From a virus, in IMG/VR virus record IMGVR_UViG_3300034061_003747, positions 1 through 26,092 of that record: 26,092 nucleotides of DNA. One strand, 5' to 3'. Positions within the stretch are counted from its first letter, which is position 1. Each line of letters opens with the position of its first letter. The notes under the pieces are model-generated. The model had not been told where the DNA came from. It searched no databases and worked only from the letters and a program-made list of their open reading frames with translations. The position numbers and the translations under genes were made by a program. Of this stretch, positions 1 through 7,474 are shown piece by piece.

Positions 1-882
1 TTTGACTGTCTTAAGAATCAATGGAGTAGGCAGGAATTGTTGGGAGTTATTGGAGATTCTGGAGTTGGTAAGTCAGAAGTTGTTTTATATTTCTTTAAGG
101 AAATTTTAAAGAATAATCCGGAGTCGTGTGCGGTATATGTATCCCTTGAAATGACTGACGAAAAGATCTCACAACGCTGGTTTAAGCTTACAGAAGAATG
201 TCCTGAGATTTCGGATAGGCTTTATGTAATTTCAAGATATGACGAATCTGGAAAATCTAGAGAAGTATCTATGCCATGGATTAAGAAAGAACTTGTTAAA
301 TACAGGGAAGTAATTGGAGATGTGGCTGTATTTGCAATCGACCATATTCATTGCCTTGGTGAGAATGATCCATCTACTCTTAACTCAATTATGATTACGC
401 TTAAAGAAATGGCAGTAGAACTTAATGCTTTTGGCATTCCAATGGCACAAGTTAATAAAGGTGCTGGACAGAAAGGTGAAGTACCTTTAGATGCAGATGC
501 CGTTCTTGGTTGTAGTCAATTTAAATATATTTGCTCGGATATTATGCAAATTCATCGTCCAGTATTGAGACTGGAAGAAGAGGCTAAGATCAGCGTTATG
601 GGTTGGGGTTATTGTAAAATTAGAGAAGCTCATAAAGAAGACAAAGTAAAGCGTGGACAAAATAAATTGCTAGCGTATGATGTAGAAACTAGAGGATTTA
701 AGAAAATGTCCACTAATGAATATTCTACTTTTAAACTATACTACAATGAGCTTCTGGCAATGAAATCTGCCGAAGAAAAGCATAAGAGTTTTACCTATGA
801 TTTAATTAAAGAAGTAGTAAGTCCTAGTGGTAAAGTTGTAACTGTGGTTGAAAAATTTAGTGGAGATTCGGGAGATTTATAA
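1..882 (+). CDS. Replicative DnaB-type helicase, ATPase domain (5' end cut by window)
   Basis: RecA-fold ATPase that would unwind DNA at the phage fork. The frame is open from base 1 with no stop, so the gene very likely begins outside the window; the TTG at 37 lies inside the Walker A region and is not a credible start. Counting from base 1, Walker A GDSGVGKS is at residues 18-25. It is followed by a DnaB-like SLEMTDEKISQR segment, a Walker B-like VAVFAIDHIH segment, AQVNKGAG (DnaB sensor-like position) and a CSQFKYICSDIMQIHR segment matching the DnaB arginine-finger neighbourhood. The N-terminal DnaB domain is not visible. The stop overlaps the start of the primase gene (TAATG), so helicase and primase are probably co-translated. 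DnaB rather than a T7 gp4 fusion is favoured because the primase is separate and of a different superfamily. Confidence 0.85.
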   Translation, partial: FDCLKNQWSRQELLGVIGDSGVGKSEVVLYFFKEILKNNPESCAVYVSLEMTDEKISQRWFKLTEECPEISDRLYVISRYDESGKSREVSMPWIKKELVKYREVIGDVAVFAIDHIHCLGENDPSTLNSIMITLKEMAVELNAFGIPMAQVNKGAGQKGEVPLDADAVLGCSQFKYICSDIMQIHRPVLRLEEEAKISVMGWGYCKIREAHKEDKVKRGQNKLLAYDVETRGFKKMSTNEYSTFKLYYNELLAMKSAEEKHKSFTYDLIKEVVSPSGKVVTVVEKFSGDSGDL

Positions 883-1733
883 TGAAGCTTAGCATTTATC
901 CAAAAGTTAATTTTCTTCCCAAGAATAAAGATGAGAAAATTCTCCAATCTAAACTTGCTTCTAATCCAAATTTGCCACAAACTTTAGATATAGTTAATGA
1001 CGAAGATCTAATTAAAGCGGTAACTTCCTATGGTTGGAGTCCTAGTATTTTTTTAGGCTTTAGGCATAATGATAATTTTATATCTACTGATTTTATGAGT
1101 TTGGATGTTGATTCTGGATTAACAATAGAAGAAGCTGAGATTCGTATTCAAAAACTTGGAGTTGCTTGTCTTTGTCTTCCAAGTCCAAGTTTTACTCCAG
1201 AATTTCATAAGTTTAGATTGATCTTCCCACTAGCTAAAACAATTCTAACTCAGGATGATTTTGATACTACTTGGGATTGGTTACAAAAGCAATTTCCAGA
1301 ACTTGATGCACAATGTTCTGATTATGCTCGTTGGTATGCTCCATCTAAAATGGAGGCTGGATTTTGGCAGGATGGAGAATTTCTTGTGCCAAAGAAAGCT
1401 CCTATGAAAGAAAAAGAGATTTATAATATAAAAGAGACCCAAGTTATTGTTCCAGAAGAATTAGGGAGTATTGTAAAGCTTTTATACGGCAAAGAAAGAG
1501 AGACTATTCCAGAAGCTGTGGAATTCTTTTTAACGAATGCCCATACTGGATTACCTGGATTGTGGATCAATAGTTTGAATAGTTGTGTATTTTCCTTGGC
1601 ATTGTCTGGAGTTGATGATACTATCATAGAAGAAGTAATTTCTAAGATTTCTCCAGAGTTATTAGATAGTAAGGATTTATATCAAATTAAAAGGTCTATA
1701 AAAGATGGAAAAAAAGCTAGAGAGAATTTGTAG
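882..1733 (+). CDS. AEP-superfamily (PrimPol-like) DNA primase
   Basis: Predicted to make primers for the adjacent DNA polymerase. It is 283 residues long. The catalytic pattern of archaeo-eukaryotic-type primases is visible: FMSLDVDSG with acidic residues D75 and D77, then FHKFRLIFPL with H109 and R112, then SDYARWYAP with D147 and R150. The spacing and the text around them (a Dx D strand, a helix, an H-x-x-R strand, then D...R-x-x) match phage and plasmid bifunctional primase/polymerase domains. The C-terminal third (about residues 180-283) is helical and unassigned. It overlaps the helicase gene by one base. No zinc ribbon or DnaG Toprim motif is present, so this is not a DnaG or T7-type primase. 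Residue assignment is by eye from family knowledge. Confidence 0.78.
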   Translation: MKLSIYPKVNFLPKNKDEKILQSKLASNPNLPQTLDIVNDEDLIKAVTSYGWSPSIFLGFRHNDNFISTDFMSLDVDSGLTIEEAEIRIQKLGVACLCLPSPSFTPEFHKFRLIFPLAKTILTQDDFDTTWDWLQKQFPELDAQCSDYARWYAPSKMEAGFWQDGEFLVPKKAPMKEKEIYNIKETQVIVPEELGSIVKLLYGKERETIPEAVEFFLTNAHTGLPGLWINSLNSCVFSLALSGVDDTIIEEVISKISPELLDSKDLYQIKRSIKDGKKARENL

Positions 1734-1754
1734 AATCTTAAAAAAAGAGCTACT

Positions 1755-2006
1755 ATGAAACAAACTTTGGTAGATTATAACGATATCTGCTTTGAAAATA
1801 TCACACTCAAAATGGAAGTAGAGAGTTTGAGCGACGATGCTCTATTAGATGAATGTAATAATATACTGTCTGGATTTCAAGACACTGAAGATATTGATGA
1901 TATTCTGGTAAATTATTTTAAAACAGGAAAAATATCTCCGGATGAAAGATCTAAAGCCGAATCTATTTATTTATTAGCCTATGGAGATTTTGGATGGGAG
2001 GTATAA
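1755..2006 (+). CDS. Hypothetical acidic protein, 83 aa
   Basis: I do not recognise a family. The protein is acidic, predicted mostly helical, with runs such as SLSDDALLDECNNIL and DTEDIDDILVNYF. It lies between primase and polymerase in the same tight gene string and its 3' end overlaps the next gene by 13 bases. ATG at 1755 follows an AAAAAAGAGC stretch that could serve as a weak ribosome-binding site. Its place inside the replication cluster suggests an accessory role in replication, but nothing in the sequence shows this. Confidence 0.6.
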   Translation: MKQTLVDYNDICFENITLKMEVESLSDDALLDECNNILSGFQDTEDIDDILVNYFKTGKISPDERSKAESIYLLAYGDFGWEV

Positions 2007-2203
2007 ATAAAGGAGATTTGATTATTGTTACAAACGTCCTAACTTCTTTCGAAGAAAAAGTCACGCAATTAATTGGAACAGTTCATACTGTTGAAATAAT
2101 AGATACGATAGGTTTTAATTATTTATATCTTATAAAAGTAAATGATGTATCATATTGGGTAGATGGTATTCCATATAGTTCATTAGTAATGGAGTTATTT
2201 TGA
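1994..2203 (+). CDS. Hypothetical small beta-rich protein, 69 aa
   Basis: Unrecognised. The N-terminus (NKGDLIIVTN) and alternating hydrophobic strands (HTVEII, FNYLYLIKV, VSYWVDG) suggest a small SH3/KOW-like beta barrel, as found in many phage accessory proteins. ATG at 1994 has GGAGA about six bases upstream. The last codons read MELF and contain the GGAG that serves as the ribosome-binding site of the polymerase gene, whose TTG start overlaps this stop. The C-terminus SSLVMELF matches the C-terminal motif described in the findings. Confidence 0.6.
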   Translation: MGGINKGDLIIVTNVLTSFEEKVTQLIGTVHTVEIIDTIGFNYLYLIKVNDVSYWVDGIPYSSLVMELF

Positions 2204-4491
2204 AAAACTATAAACTTATTAACCAACAAAATATTACTCAGTTTTTTTTAGAGCTGAACTCTCATGAAATTATTGCTTATGATACAGAAACGACTGGGCT
2301 AAATGTTCGTAAAGACAGGATTATTGGATTTTCGGTTTCTTGTATAGAAGGCTCAGGATGGTATTTACCCCTATACGTTTGGAATAAAGAATTGCAAGAA
2401 CTTGTTCCTCAAAGTTGGGAGTTATCTATTGCAAGAGATATTTTATCTAAATTAAGTGTAAAAAAGCTTATAATGCATAATGCTAGCTTTGATGTTAGAG
2501 TTACAGTTAATAATCTGGGAATAAACCTAATCTCAGCTTTACATGCCGATACTCAGCTTATGAAGCATACTCTTTGTGAGGAAGGTCCATTCGCACTTAA
2601 GGAAAATGCTATTATCTATGCAAAAGAAATTGGCTTGGATAATCAAGATGCTGCTAATCAAGAACAATTAGAGCTTGAACAAAATGTTAAGGATAATGGT
2701 GGGAAGTGGGTAAAAGAAAATAAGGAAATGTTTAAAGCTGATTTAGATATTCTTTCAAAGTATGCGATTGCCGATACAGATATTACTTTAAGACTTTTTA
2801 ATTATTTTGAAAATCAACTTATTGAGCAGAGTTTATACGAGTTTTTCTATGAAGAGGAAGTAATGCCTCTTTATAAGCTTGTAACGATAAAAATGGAACA
2901 TAGAGGTGTTCACTTAGACATGCCTAAGCTTGAACAATATCTAAAAGAAATTAGCGATGAGCTAGAGCGTTGTGAAGAGAAAGTTGTCGATGCGATTATG
3001 AAAACTACAGAAGCTCAAAAATTTGTCAGAAATTTAGTTGATGAAGAATTTCCGGTTAAACCTACGGGAAAGTTTGCACAAAAGTTCTGTGAAATACTAG
3101 AATTAAATCTACCTAAACTAGCTAGTGGAAAATATCAGATTAATAAAAAAACTGTAGCTTCTCTAAACACTAGTATTCCAGAAATTTATAACGCTTATAA
3201 GTTTCTTTCAGAAGGAGCTGTTTCTAATTTCCATTCTCTTTTCTGGCAAAATGTTCAAATGGATTGTCTTTATGAAACTCAGGAGTATCCTGTCAACATT
3301 GGATCAAAAGATCAGCTAGGAAAGATTGTGTTTGATTACATGAAGATTGAGCCATTGACCAAGACTCCTAGTGGCAAGGGTCAGTTTAATGAGGACTTCG
3401 TAGAGCATTTAGCTGAGAAGTATGGTTTTGCCTGGGCTAAGGAATTACGAATATTTAATAAGCTTACTAAGATTAAATCTAGTTACTATGATAGATTTAT
3501 GGAAAAACAAGAAGATGGTATTTATTATCCATCATTTAAGCAACATGCTACAACTTCTGGCAGGTATGGTTCAGATCTACAACAACTTAGTAGGCCAATG
3601 GAAGAAGGATCAGATGATTCTAGAATTATATATTTTACTAATACTTTAAGAGCTTTAGTAATACCTAAATCTGGATATGCTTTTATCGACGATGATTATG
3701 AGTCTCTAGAGCCAAGAGTATTTGCTGATGACGCTGGAGATCAAGCATTGATTGATATTTTTCTTAAGAATGAGGATTTTTATTCTAAGGTTGGGATTGG
3801 TGCGGAAAAACTCGAAGGGGTTAGCGCAGATAAAAAAGCACCTAACTTTTTAAAGAACGTAAATCCTACTGCAAGACAAAATGCAAAATCATATGCTTTA
3901 GGAATTCGCTATGGCATGAAAGATGTTAAATTAAGTTTTACACTTAATATTTCCAAGGAAGAGGCACAAGCTATCATAGATAACTATTTCGATTCATTCC
4001 CTGGATTAAAAGAAGCAATGGATAGTTATTTATTGGAAGTTAAGAAGAATGGAACAGTTACTTCTAAATTTGGAAGAATTAGGCATTTACCAAGAGCTAG
4101 GGAGATTTATAGAAAGTTTGGAGATAATGTATTAGATTTTAAAGCTTTACCTAAGCTTTGTTTCAAACATAAAGTTCCAATGGATGAGCTTAAGCTTGTA
4201 CGTAAAGAATATAATAATTTGCTTAATAATGCTTTGAACTTTCCAATTCAATCTGCGGCTGCAAGTCTAGTTAATAGAGCTGCAATTGCTATGTCTAGAG
4301 AATTCCTAAGATATGGATTAGATGCTTGGGTGAGTCTTCAAATTCACGATCAGCTTGTAATTTCTTGTAATAAAAATTGTATTGACAAAGTAAAACAAAT
4401 AGTTCAAGATTGTATGGAGAATACTAATAAGCTGGCTATGCCATTAATTGCAAAGCCAGAAATAGCTTACAACTTAAAAGATGGACACTAA
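2200..4491 (+). CDS. Family A DNA polymerase with 3'-5' exonuclease domain
   Basis: Phage replicative DNA polymerase, 763 residues. The N-terminal DEDDy proofreading domain shows Exo I DTET (D28, E30), Exo II HNASFD (N94, D98) and Exo III YAIAD (Y188, D192). The polymerase domain shows motif A DDYESLEPRV (D499, steric-gate E504, R506), motif B ARQNAKSYALGIRYGM (K563, L567, Y571) and motif C QIHDQL (H716, D717, Q718). No 5'-3' exonuclease domain is present, as usual for phage PolA. Two departures: the residue equivalent to E. coli Phe762 is Leu, and the usual HDE of motif C is HDQ. The start is TTG at 2200, preceded by ATGGAGTTATT, and overlaps the previous stop. It sits directly after helicase and primase and defines the replication module. 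Confidence 0.95.
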   Translation: MKNYKLINQQNITQFFLELNSHEIIAYDTETTGLNVRKDRIIGFSVSCIEGSGWYLPLYVWNKELQELVPQSWELSIARDILSKLSVKKLIMHNASFDVRVTVNNLGINLISALHADTQLMKHTLCEEGPFALKENAIIYAKEIGLDNQDAANQEQLELEQNVKDNGGKWVKENKEMFKADLDILSKYAIADTDITLRLFNYFENQLIEQSLYEFFYEEEVMPLYKLVTIKMEHRGVHLDMPKLEQYLKEISDELERCEEKVVDAIMKTTEAQKFVRNLVDEEFPVKPTGKFAQKFCEILELNLPKLASGKYQINKKTVASLNTSIPEIYNAYKFLSEGAVSNFHSLFWQNVQMDCLYETQEYPVNIGSKDQLGKIVFDYMKIEPLTKTPSGKGQFNEDFVEHLAEKYGFAWAKELRIFNKLTKIKSSYYDRFMEKQEDGIYYPSFKQHATTSGRYGSDLQQLSRPMEEGSDDSRIIYFTNTLRALVIPKSGYAFIDDDYESLEPRVFADDAGDQALIDIFLKNEDFYSKVGIGAEKLEGVSADKKAPNFLKNVNPTARQNAKSYALGIRYGMKDVKLSFTLNISKEEAQAIIDNYFDSFPGLKEAMDSYLLEVKKNGTVTSKFGRIRHLPRAREIYRKFGDNVLDFKALPKLCFKHKVPMDELKLVRKEYNNLLNNALNFPIQSAAASLVNRAAIAMSREFLRYGLDAWVSLQIHDQLVISCNKNCIDKVKQIVQDCMENTNKLAMPLIAKPEIAYNLKDGH

Positions 4492-4671
4492 GTGGAAATA
4501 ATACAAACTATAGCTTTATTATGTAATCTTAATACTGGTGCTGATGGAATTTCTCTTATTGAAGTAGTAAAAAAATCTCAGTTGGAATGTCAGCAATATT
4601 ATGTTAAATGTCTAGATCCATTGAATACTAACTATAAAACATTATCCAAATGTATCAGGGAGAGAAAATGA
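4492..4671 (+). CDS. Hypothetical protein, 59 aa (GTG start)
   Basis: Starts with GTG immediately after the polymerase stop (TAA then GTG) and stops within the ATGA that begins the next gene, so it exactly fills the space. Sequence features: IIQTIALLCNLNTGADG near the N-terminus, a VKKSQLECQQYYVKCLD segment, and C-terminal CIRERK. Four cysteines (residues 11, 33, 40 and 54) are spread out and do not form an obvious zinc site. Read as a real gene because of its exact junctions and lack of stops. Function unknown. Confidence 0.55.
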   Translation: MEIIQTIALLCNLNTGADGISLIEVVKKSQLECQQYYVKCLDPLNTNYKTLSKCIRERK

Positions 4672-4988
4672 ATTTTGAGCTTGGCGATAAAGTTAGGATG
4701 ACAAAAAAAGGTTTTAAATTTTATTCTGATTTAGATAAGCAATTTGATTTTCATAGTTTAAGAAGCAATATGAATCATGAGCATTTCACTATTTGTGTTT
4801 GCGAATTATTCTCTGTACATGGGATAGGAACAATTAAGCATTTTAATGATTGCGGAGATCCGTATATTTCTTGGAAGTATAAGTTGGATGGAGTATACTA
4901 CTACTATGAGCATTTTTATGATAAAAAGGATATAACAAAGTTATCTATTTTAGATAGGATTATTTTTAAATTTCAGGGAAGAATATGA
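4668..4988 (+). CDS. Hypothetical protein with SH3/KOW-like N-terminus, 106 aa
   Basis: Unrecognised. The ATG at 4668 is preferred over an in-frame ATG at 4650 because AGGGAGAG lies just upstream and the start overlaps the previous stop as ATGA. The N-terminus (ELGDKVRMTKKGFKFY) resembles small KOW/SH3-like barrels. Further features are two aromatic-rich strands (YISWKYKLDG, VYYYYEHFY) and a His/Cys-containing middle (NHEHFTICVCELF). It overlaps the next gene by four bases. Confidence 0.6.
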   Translation: MNFELGDKVRMTKKGFKFYSDLDKQFDFHSLRSNMNHEHFTICVCELFSVHGIGTIKHFNDCGDPYISWKYKLDGVYYYYEHFYDKKDITKLSILDRIIFKFQGRI

Positions 4989-5170
4989 TAGCTTTATTAA
5001 AATTTGCAGTAGGCTTTTTCGTAGGACAAATTATGGGATCTGTGTATAGAGCTGGTCATTTAGGAATTGGAGCAAGTATCCTATCTGCTATTGGAATTAC
5101 ATTTATTATATGTATTGCATTAGACAAGACTTTTTCTGAAAATAGCGAAGATGATAATGAAAAAAAGTAA
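4985..5170 (+). CDS. Small inner-membrane protein, 61 aa
   Basis: Two hydrophobic segments, about residues 2-20 and 29-47, separated by a short basic loop (YRAGHLG) and followed by an acidic tail (SENSEDDNEKK). This is a two-TM hairpin that could be a holin or an unrelated membrane accessory protein. It is about 3.4 kb from the endolysin gene, so a lysis role is not supported by position. The start overlaps the previous stop as ATGA, and the 3' end overlaps the following gene. Confidence 0.6.
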   Translation: MIALLKFAVGFFVGQIMGSVYRAGHLGIGASILSAIGITFIICIALDKTFSENSEDDNEKK

Positions 5171-5366
5171 AACTACCTCTTCAACAATAGTAGTTTCCAA
5201 TTCTTCTGATGCTACTAGCAATACTGCTAGGTTGTCAGCTTATCCTATTGGAATTGATGGATACTGGGATTATCAGAAGGATTATTCAGTATTAAAAGAA
5301 TTTACAGATGAAGAACTTTCTTTGGAACTCTTAAGAAGAACTTCTCTAGGAAAAGAACTTGAATGA
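5157..5366 (+). CDS. Hypothetical protein, 69 aa, with shared C-terminal motif
   Basis: Unrecognised. The ATG at 5157 is chosen over the one at 5151 because GCGAAG then sits at a normal distance upstream. The N-terminal half is Ser/Thr-rich and probably disordered (KSKTTSSTIVVSNSSDATS). The middle holds GIDGYWDYQKDYSV and the C-terminus ends RRTSLGKELE. That ending matches the C-termini of the genes at 8962-9261 and 12961-13101. The stop overlaps the next start as ATGA. Confidence 0.6.
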   Translation: MKKSKTTSSTIVVSNSSDATSNTARLSAYPIGIDGYWDYQKDYSVLKEFTDEELSLELLRRTSLGKELE

Positions 5367-5653
5367 GTCAAATATCGATTGATGATTATTTAAATTCTTG
5401 GGTTTTAAAAAGAATTGACTATGAATTACAAGTCAAGGGAAAAGCTAAGATAAATAATGATGGATGGAGAAAGCTTAGAAATTGCCATTTAATTAGTTAT
5501 TTAAATAAGTTAGATAATCCATTCTCATTTTTATTCCATTTAAAATATAAACATAAACGATTGTTTAATCAAATATCTTGCGCTAATAAACTTTATTATG
5601 TAGAATTAGAAAAGAGACACGATTCTTTTGCTATACATAAGGTAAAAAAATGA
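5363..5653 (+). CDS. Hypothetical basic protein, 96 aa
   Basis: Unrecognised. The protein is basic, with Lys/Arg/His-rich stretches (LKYKHKRLF, LEKRHDSF, HKVKK) and an N-terminal acidic helix. No TM segment, zinc motif or nucleotide-binding motif is visible. The charge would fit nucleic-acid binding, which is only a guess. ATGA overlaps join it to the genes on both sides. Confidence 0.58.
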   Translation: MSQISIDDYLNSWVLKRIDYELQVKGKAKINNDGWRKLRNCHLISYLNKLDNPFSFLFHLKYKHKRLFNQISCANKLYYVELEKRHDSFAIHKVKK

Positions 5654-6570
5654 TTTCAGATAAAGTAGTATATTGTTTAAATAGTGCCGCTGTTGGAGAT
5701 TTAATTGCAGCAGTTCCAACTTTGAAATATGCTATTGATACATTTCATTCAAAGACAGATTATAGAGTTGCTGTTTATGATGATTTTAAAGTATTTTTTC
5801 CTTTTGTTCCAGATGATAAATTTGTAGAAGTTAAGCCTAAGTATGATGAAGGTTATTGCATACGTCATTTAAATATGCTAGGAGTTGGTGGTAGAGTTTG
5901 TAAACTGACTCCCTCTAGAATGAAGCTAACTCATTATGCGTCAATTGGTCTTCTTGGTAGAGTGTTGTCTGAAGATCAATTAAAATATGTACCACTGCCT
6001 AAAGTTGATGTATCTAGATATGGCATTGATTTTTCAAAATGTGTAATTCTTATAGCTACTTATAGAGATAGGCAAAGAACTATTCTAGGATCTGAACTGA
6101 CAAAGATTGCAGAGTATGTGTATTCAAAAGGACTTACTCCAGTTTACGTAGGTAAGACTGGAGCTATTAGTATTTGGAAGAATAATCTAGCTAAGACTGA
6201 TTTTGAATATCCTGGATATGGGATTGATCTTAGAAATGATACTTCTTTTTTGGAATTAGCTTCTATCATGGATCAATCAAGAGCTGTAGTGGGAATGGAT
6301 GGGGGGCCTATTCATATTGCATTTACAACTAAGGCTCCAATTGTTTGTGGATTTACTACTGTTTCTCCAGAACTTAGAATTCCATATAGGGGAATTTACA
6401 AGACAGAAGCAGTAACTCCTAATATATTTTGTAATTTTTGTGAATCAAATTGGTCATTGAATTCTTGGGATTTTGGTAAGTGTCCAAGAAAAATGGAAGT
6501 TGCAGAATGTGTTACAAAGATGAGTGCTGATAAATTTATAAATGCTTTAAATAAACTTAGGATTTTTTAA
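5650..6570 (+). CDS. GT9-like glycosyltransferase (heptosyltransferase family)
   Basis: Predicted sugar transferase of the GT9 (ADP-heptose:LPS heptosyltransferase) family, 306 residues with a GT-B fold. The N-terminal domain begins with the family's AAVGDLIAAVPTLKYA segment (residues 13-28). The C-terminal nucleotide-sugar domain carries AVVGMDGGPIHIAFTT (D217, G218, G219, P220, H222), then VCGFTTVSPELRIPY. Near the C-terminus is a Cys cluster (CNFCESNWSL...C...C) of the kind seen in many GT9 members. A phage copy could modify host lipopolysaccharide, for example to block superinfection, or glycosylate a phage product. Its place among small membrane and accessory genes, away from DNA-modification genes, favours envelope modification. 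Donor and acceptor cannot be read from sequence. Confidence 0.8.
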   Translation: MISDKVVYCLNSAAVGDLIAAVPTLKYAIDTFHSKTDYRVAVYDDFKVFFPFVPDDKFVEVKPKYDEGYCIRHLNMLGVGGRVCKLTPSRMKLTHYASIGLLGRVLSEDQLKYVPLPKVDVSRYGIDFSKCVILIATYRDRQRTILGSELTKIAEYVYSKGLTPVYVGKTGAISIWKNNLAKTDFEYPGYGIDLRNDTSFLELASIMDQSRAVVGMDGGPIHIAFTTKAPIVCGFTTVSPELRIPYRGIYKTEAVTPNIFCNFCESNWSLNSWDFGKCPRKMEVAECVTKMSADKFINALNKLRIF

Positions 6571-6692
6571 TGGCTACTATACTGTCTATACTATGTATGA
6601 AGTTTAATAAACCTAAATTAATTCCTGTGGCTGTTTTTGTAGGATTTTCTTTAGATTTTATGTTTATGTCTTTAGTACTGGAAACATTATGA
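6570..6692 (+). CDS. Tiny membrane peptide, 40 aa
   Basis: Fits exactly between its neighbours: ATG overlaps the previous TAA by one base, and TGA lies inside the next ATGA. It encodes a basic N-terminus (MKFNKPK) followed by one hydrophobic helix, about residues 17-36. The C-terminus is MSLVLETL, weakly similar to the shared C-terminal motif. Function unknown. The exact junctions and the TM segment support a real gene. Confidence 0.5.
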   Translation: MATILSILCMKFNKPKLIPVAVFVGFSLDFMFMSLVLETL

Positions 6693-7108
6693 AAAACTAT
6701 AAAGTTTATTTTATTATTGGATTAAGTTGCTTACTTATTGGTAGATTTGTTCTTCAACCAAAAGCTGAAGTTAAACAAGTTATTAAAATTGTTGAAGTTG
6801 AAAAAAAACAAACAAAGAAGAAAAAAGTTACTAGAACTGAAACAAAACCCGATGGCAGTTCTACTACAAATACGACAGAAACAGAAGATTCTACAACCGA
6901 AAGTAATACTAGTATTTCATCTAATTCCAGTACTTCAAATAAAGCTGGATTAACTTTGGGTGTACTTGCTATAAAAGATTTGAATAAGTTTTCAGAAAAA
7001 CCAGAATTTGGAATATTGACAGTAGCTCCTTTATTTGGTAACTTATCTATCACTGGATCTATAGATACTACTAAAAGAGTTGGGATTGGACTTGCTTTGG
7101 AATTTTAA
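6689..7108 (+). CDS. Membrane-anchored protein with Lys and Ser/Thr linker, 139 aa
   Basis: An N-terminal hydrophobic segment (residues 6-23) would anchor it in the inner membrane or act as a signal. A basic stretch (KKQTKKKKVTRTETK) follows, then a long Ser/Thr/Asn linker (about residues 54-84). The C-terminal part of about 50 residues is beta-rich, ending GIGLALEF with a terminal Phe, like an outer-membrane beta-strand signal. Overall it looks like an envelope protein with a flexible spacer crossing the periplasm, possibly spanin-like. I do not recognise a named family. Confidence 0.55.
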   Translation: MKNYKVYFIIGLSCLLIGRFVLQPKAEVKQVIKIVEVEKKQTKKKKVTRTETKPDGSSTTNTTETEDSTTESNTSISSNSSTSNKAGLTLGVLAIKDLNKFSEKPEFGILTVAPLFGNLSITGSIDTTKRVGIGLALEF

Positions 7109-7290
7109 TGATGTGGTGGATAAATCCAGACGATTACGAAGAACCCCCGGAACTGCCTTTAAATTGGGAGCAAAGAACTTGCTTTCATGATTGGAAAAAG
7201 ACAGTTTTAATAATAAGTACCGTTTATGACTGCACAAAGTGCGGAGTTAAAAAAGAAGAATATGATAAATGGGAAGAAGAAAAATTTTGA
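7108..7290 (+). CDS. Small zinc-ribbon-like protein, 60 aa
   Basis: Shows RTCFHDWKKTV followed by YDCTKCGVKKEEYDKW. The CxxC knuckle, with upstream Cys and His, could bind zinc. Small proteins with this layout are common in phages and unassigned. The start at 7108 overlaps the preceding TAA; an ATG at 7111 would also do. The 3' end overlaps the next gene by 29 bases. Confidence 0.58.
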   Translation: MMWWINPDDYEEPPELPLNWEQRTCFHDWKKTVLIISTVYDCTKCGVKKEEYDKWEEEKF

Positions 7291-7474
7291 AATAGCTACA
7301 GTTTGGTTTGATCCAGTTGCTATTCAAGAATACGTAGTATTAGAAGTTGACGATCAAAGATTTATTACTTTACTATGGTTATCTTCTAATCTTATAATGA
7401 CTGTGCCAGATTATTATTGTAAGAGTGATGATTTTATAAGAAAGATGTCTAGTTTAGAGATGGAGTTATTATGA
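7262..7474 (+). CDS. Hypothetical protein, 70 aa, with shared C-terminal motif
   Basis: Unrecognised. The ATG at 7262 is preferred to one at 7226 because AAAGAAGAAT lies just upstream and it shortens the overlap with the zinc-ribbon gene. Predicted beta-rich (ATVWFDPVAIQEYVVLEVD, RFITLLWLSSNLIMTV). The C-terminus is SSLEMELL, very close to SSLVMELF at the end of the 1994-2203 product. The last codons contain GGAGTT, the ribosome-binding site of the following gene. Confidence 0.52.
   Translation: MINGKKKNFEIATVWFDPVAIQEYVVLEVDDQRFITLLWLSSNLIMTVPDYYCKSDDFIRKMSSLEMELL

Noticed and set aside
6754-7053. Minus-strand ORF of 99 codons with hydrophobic C-terminus
   Set aside because: It is antisense to the Lys and Ser/Thr linker of the 6689-7108 gene; the Phe/Val runs are the complement of Lys/Thr codons.
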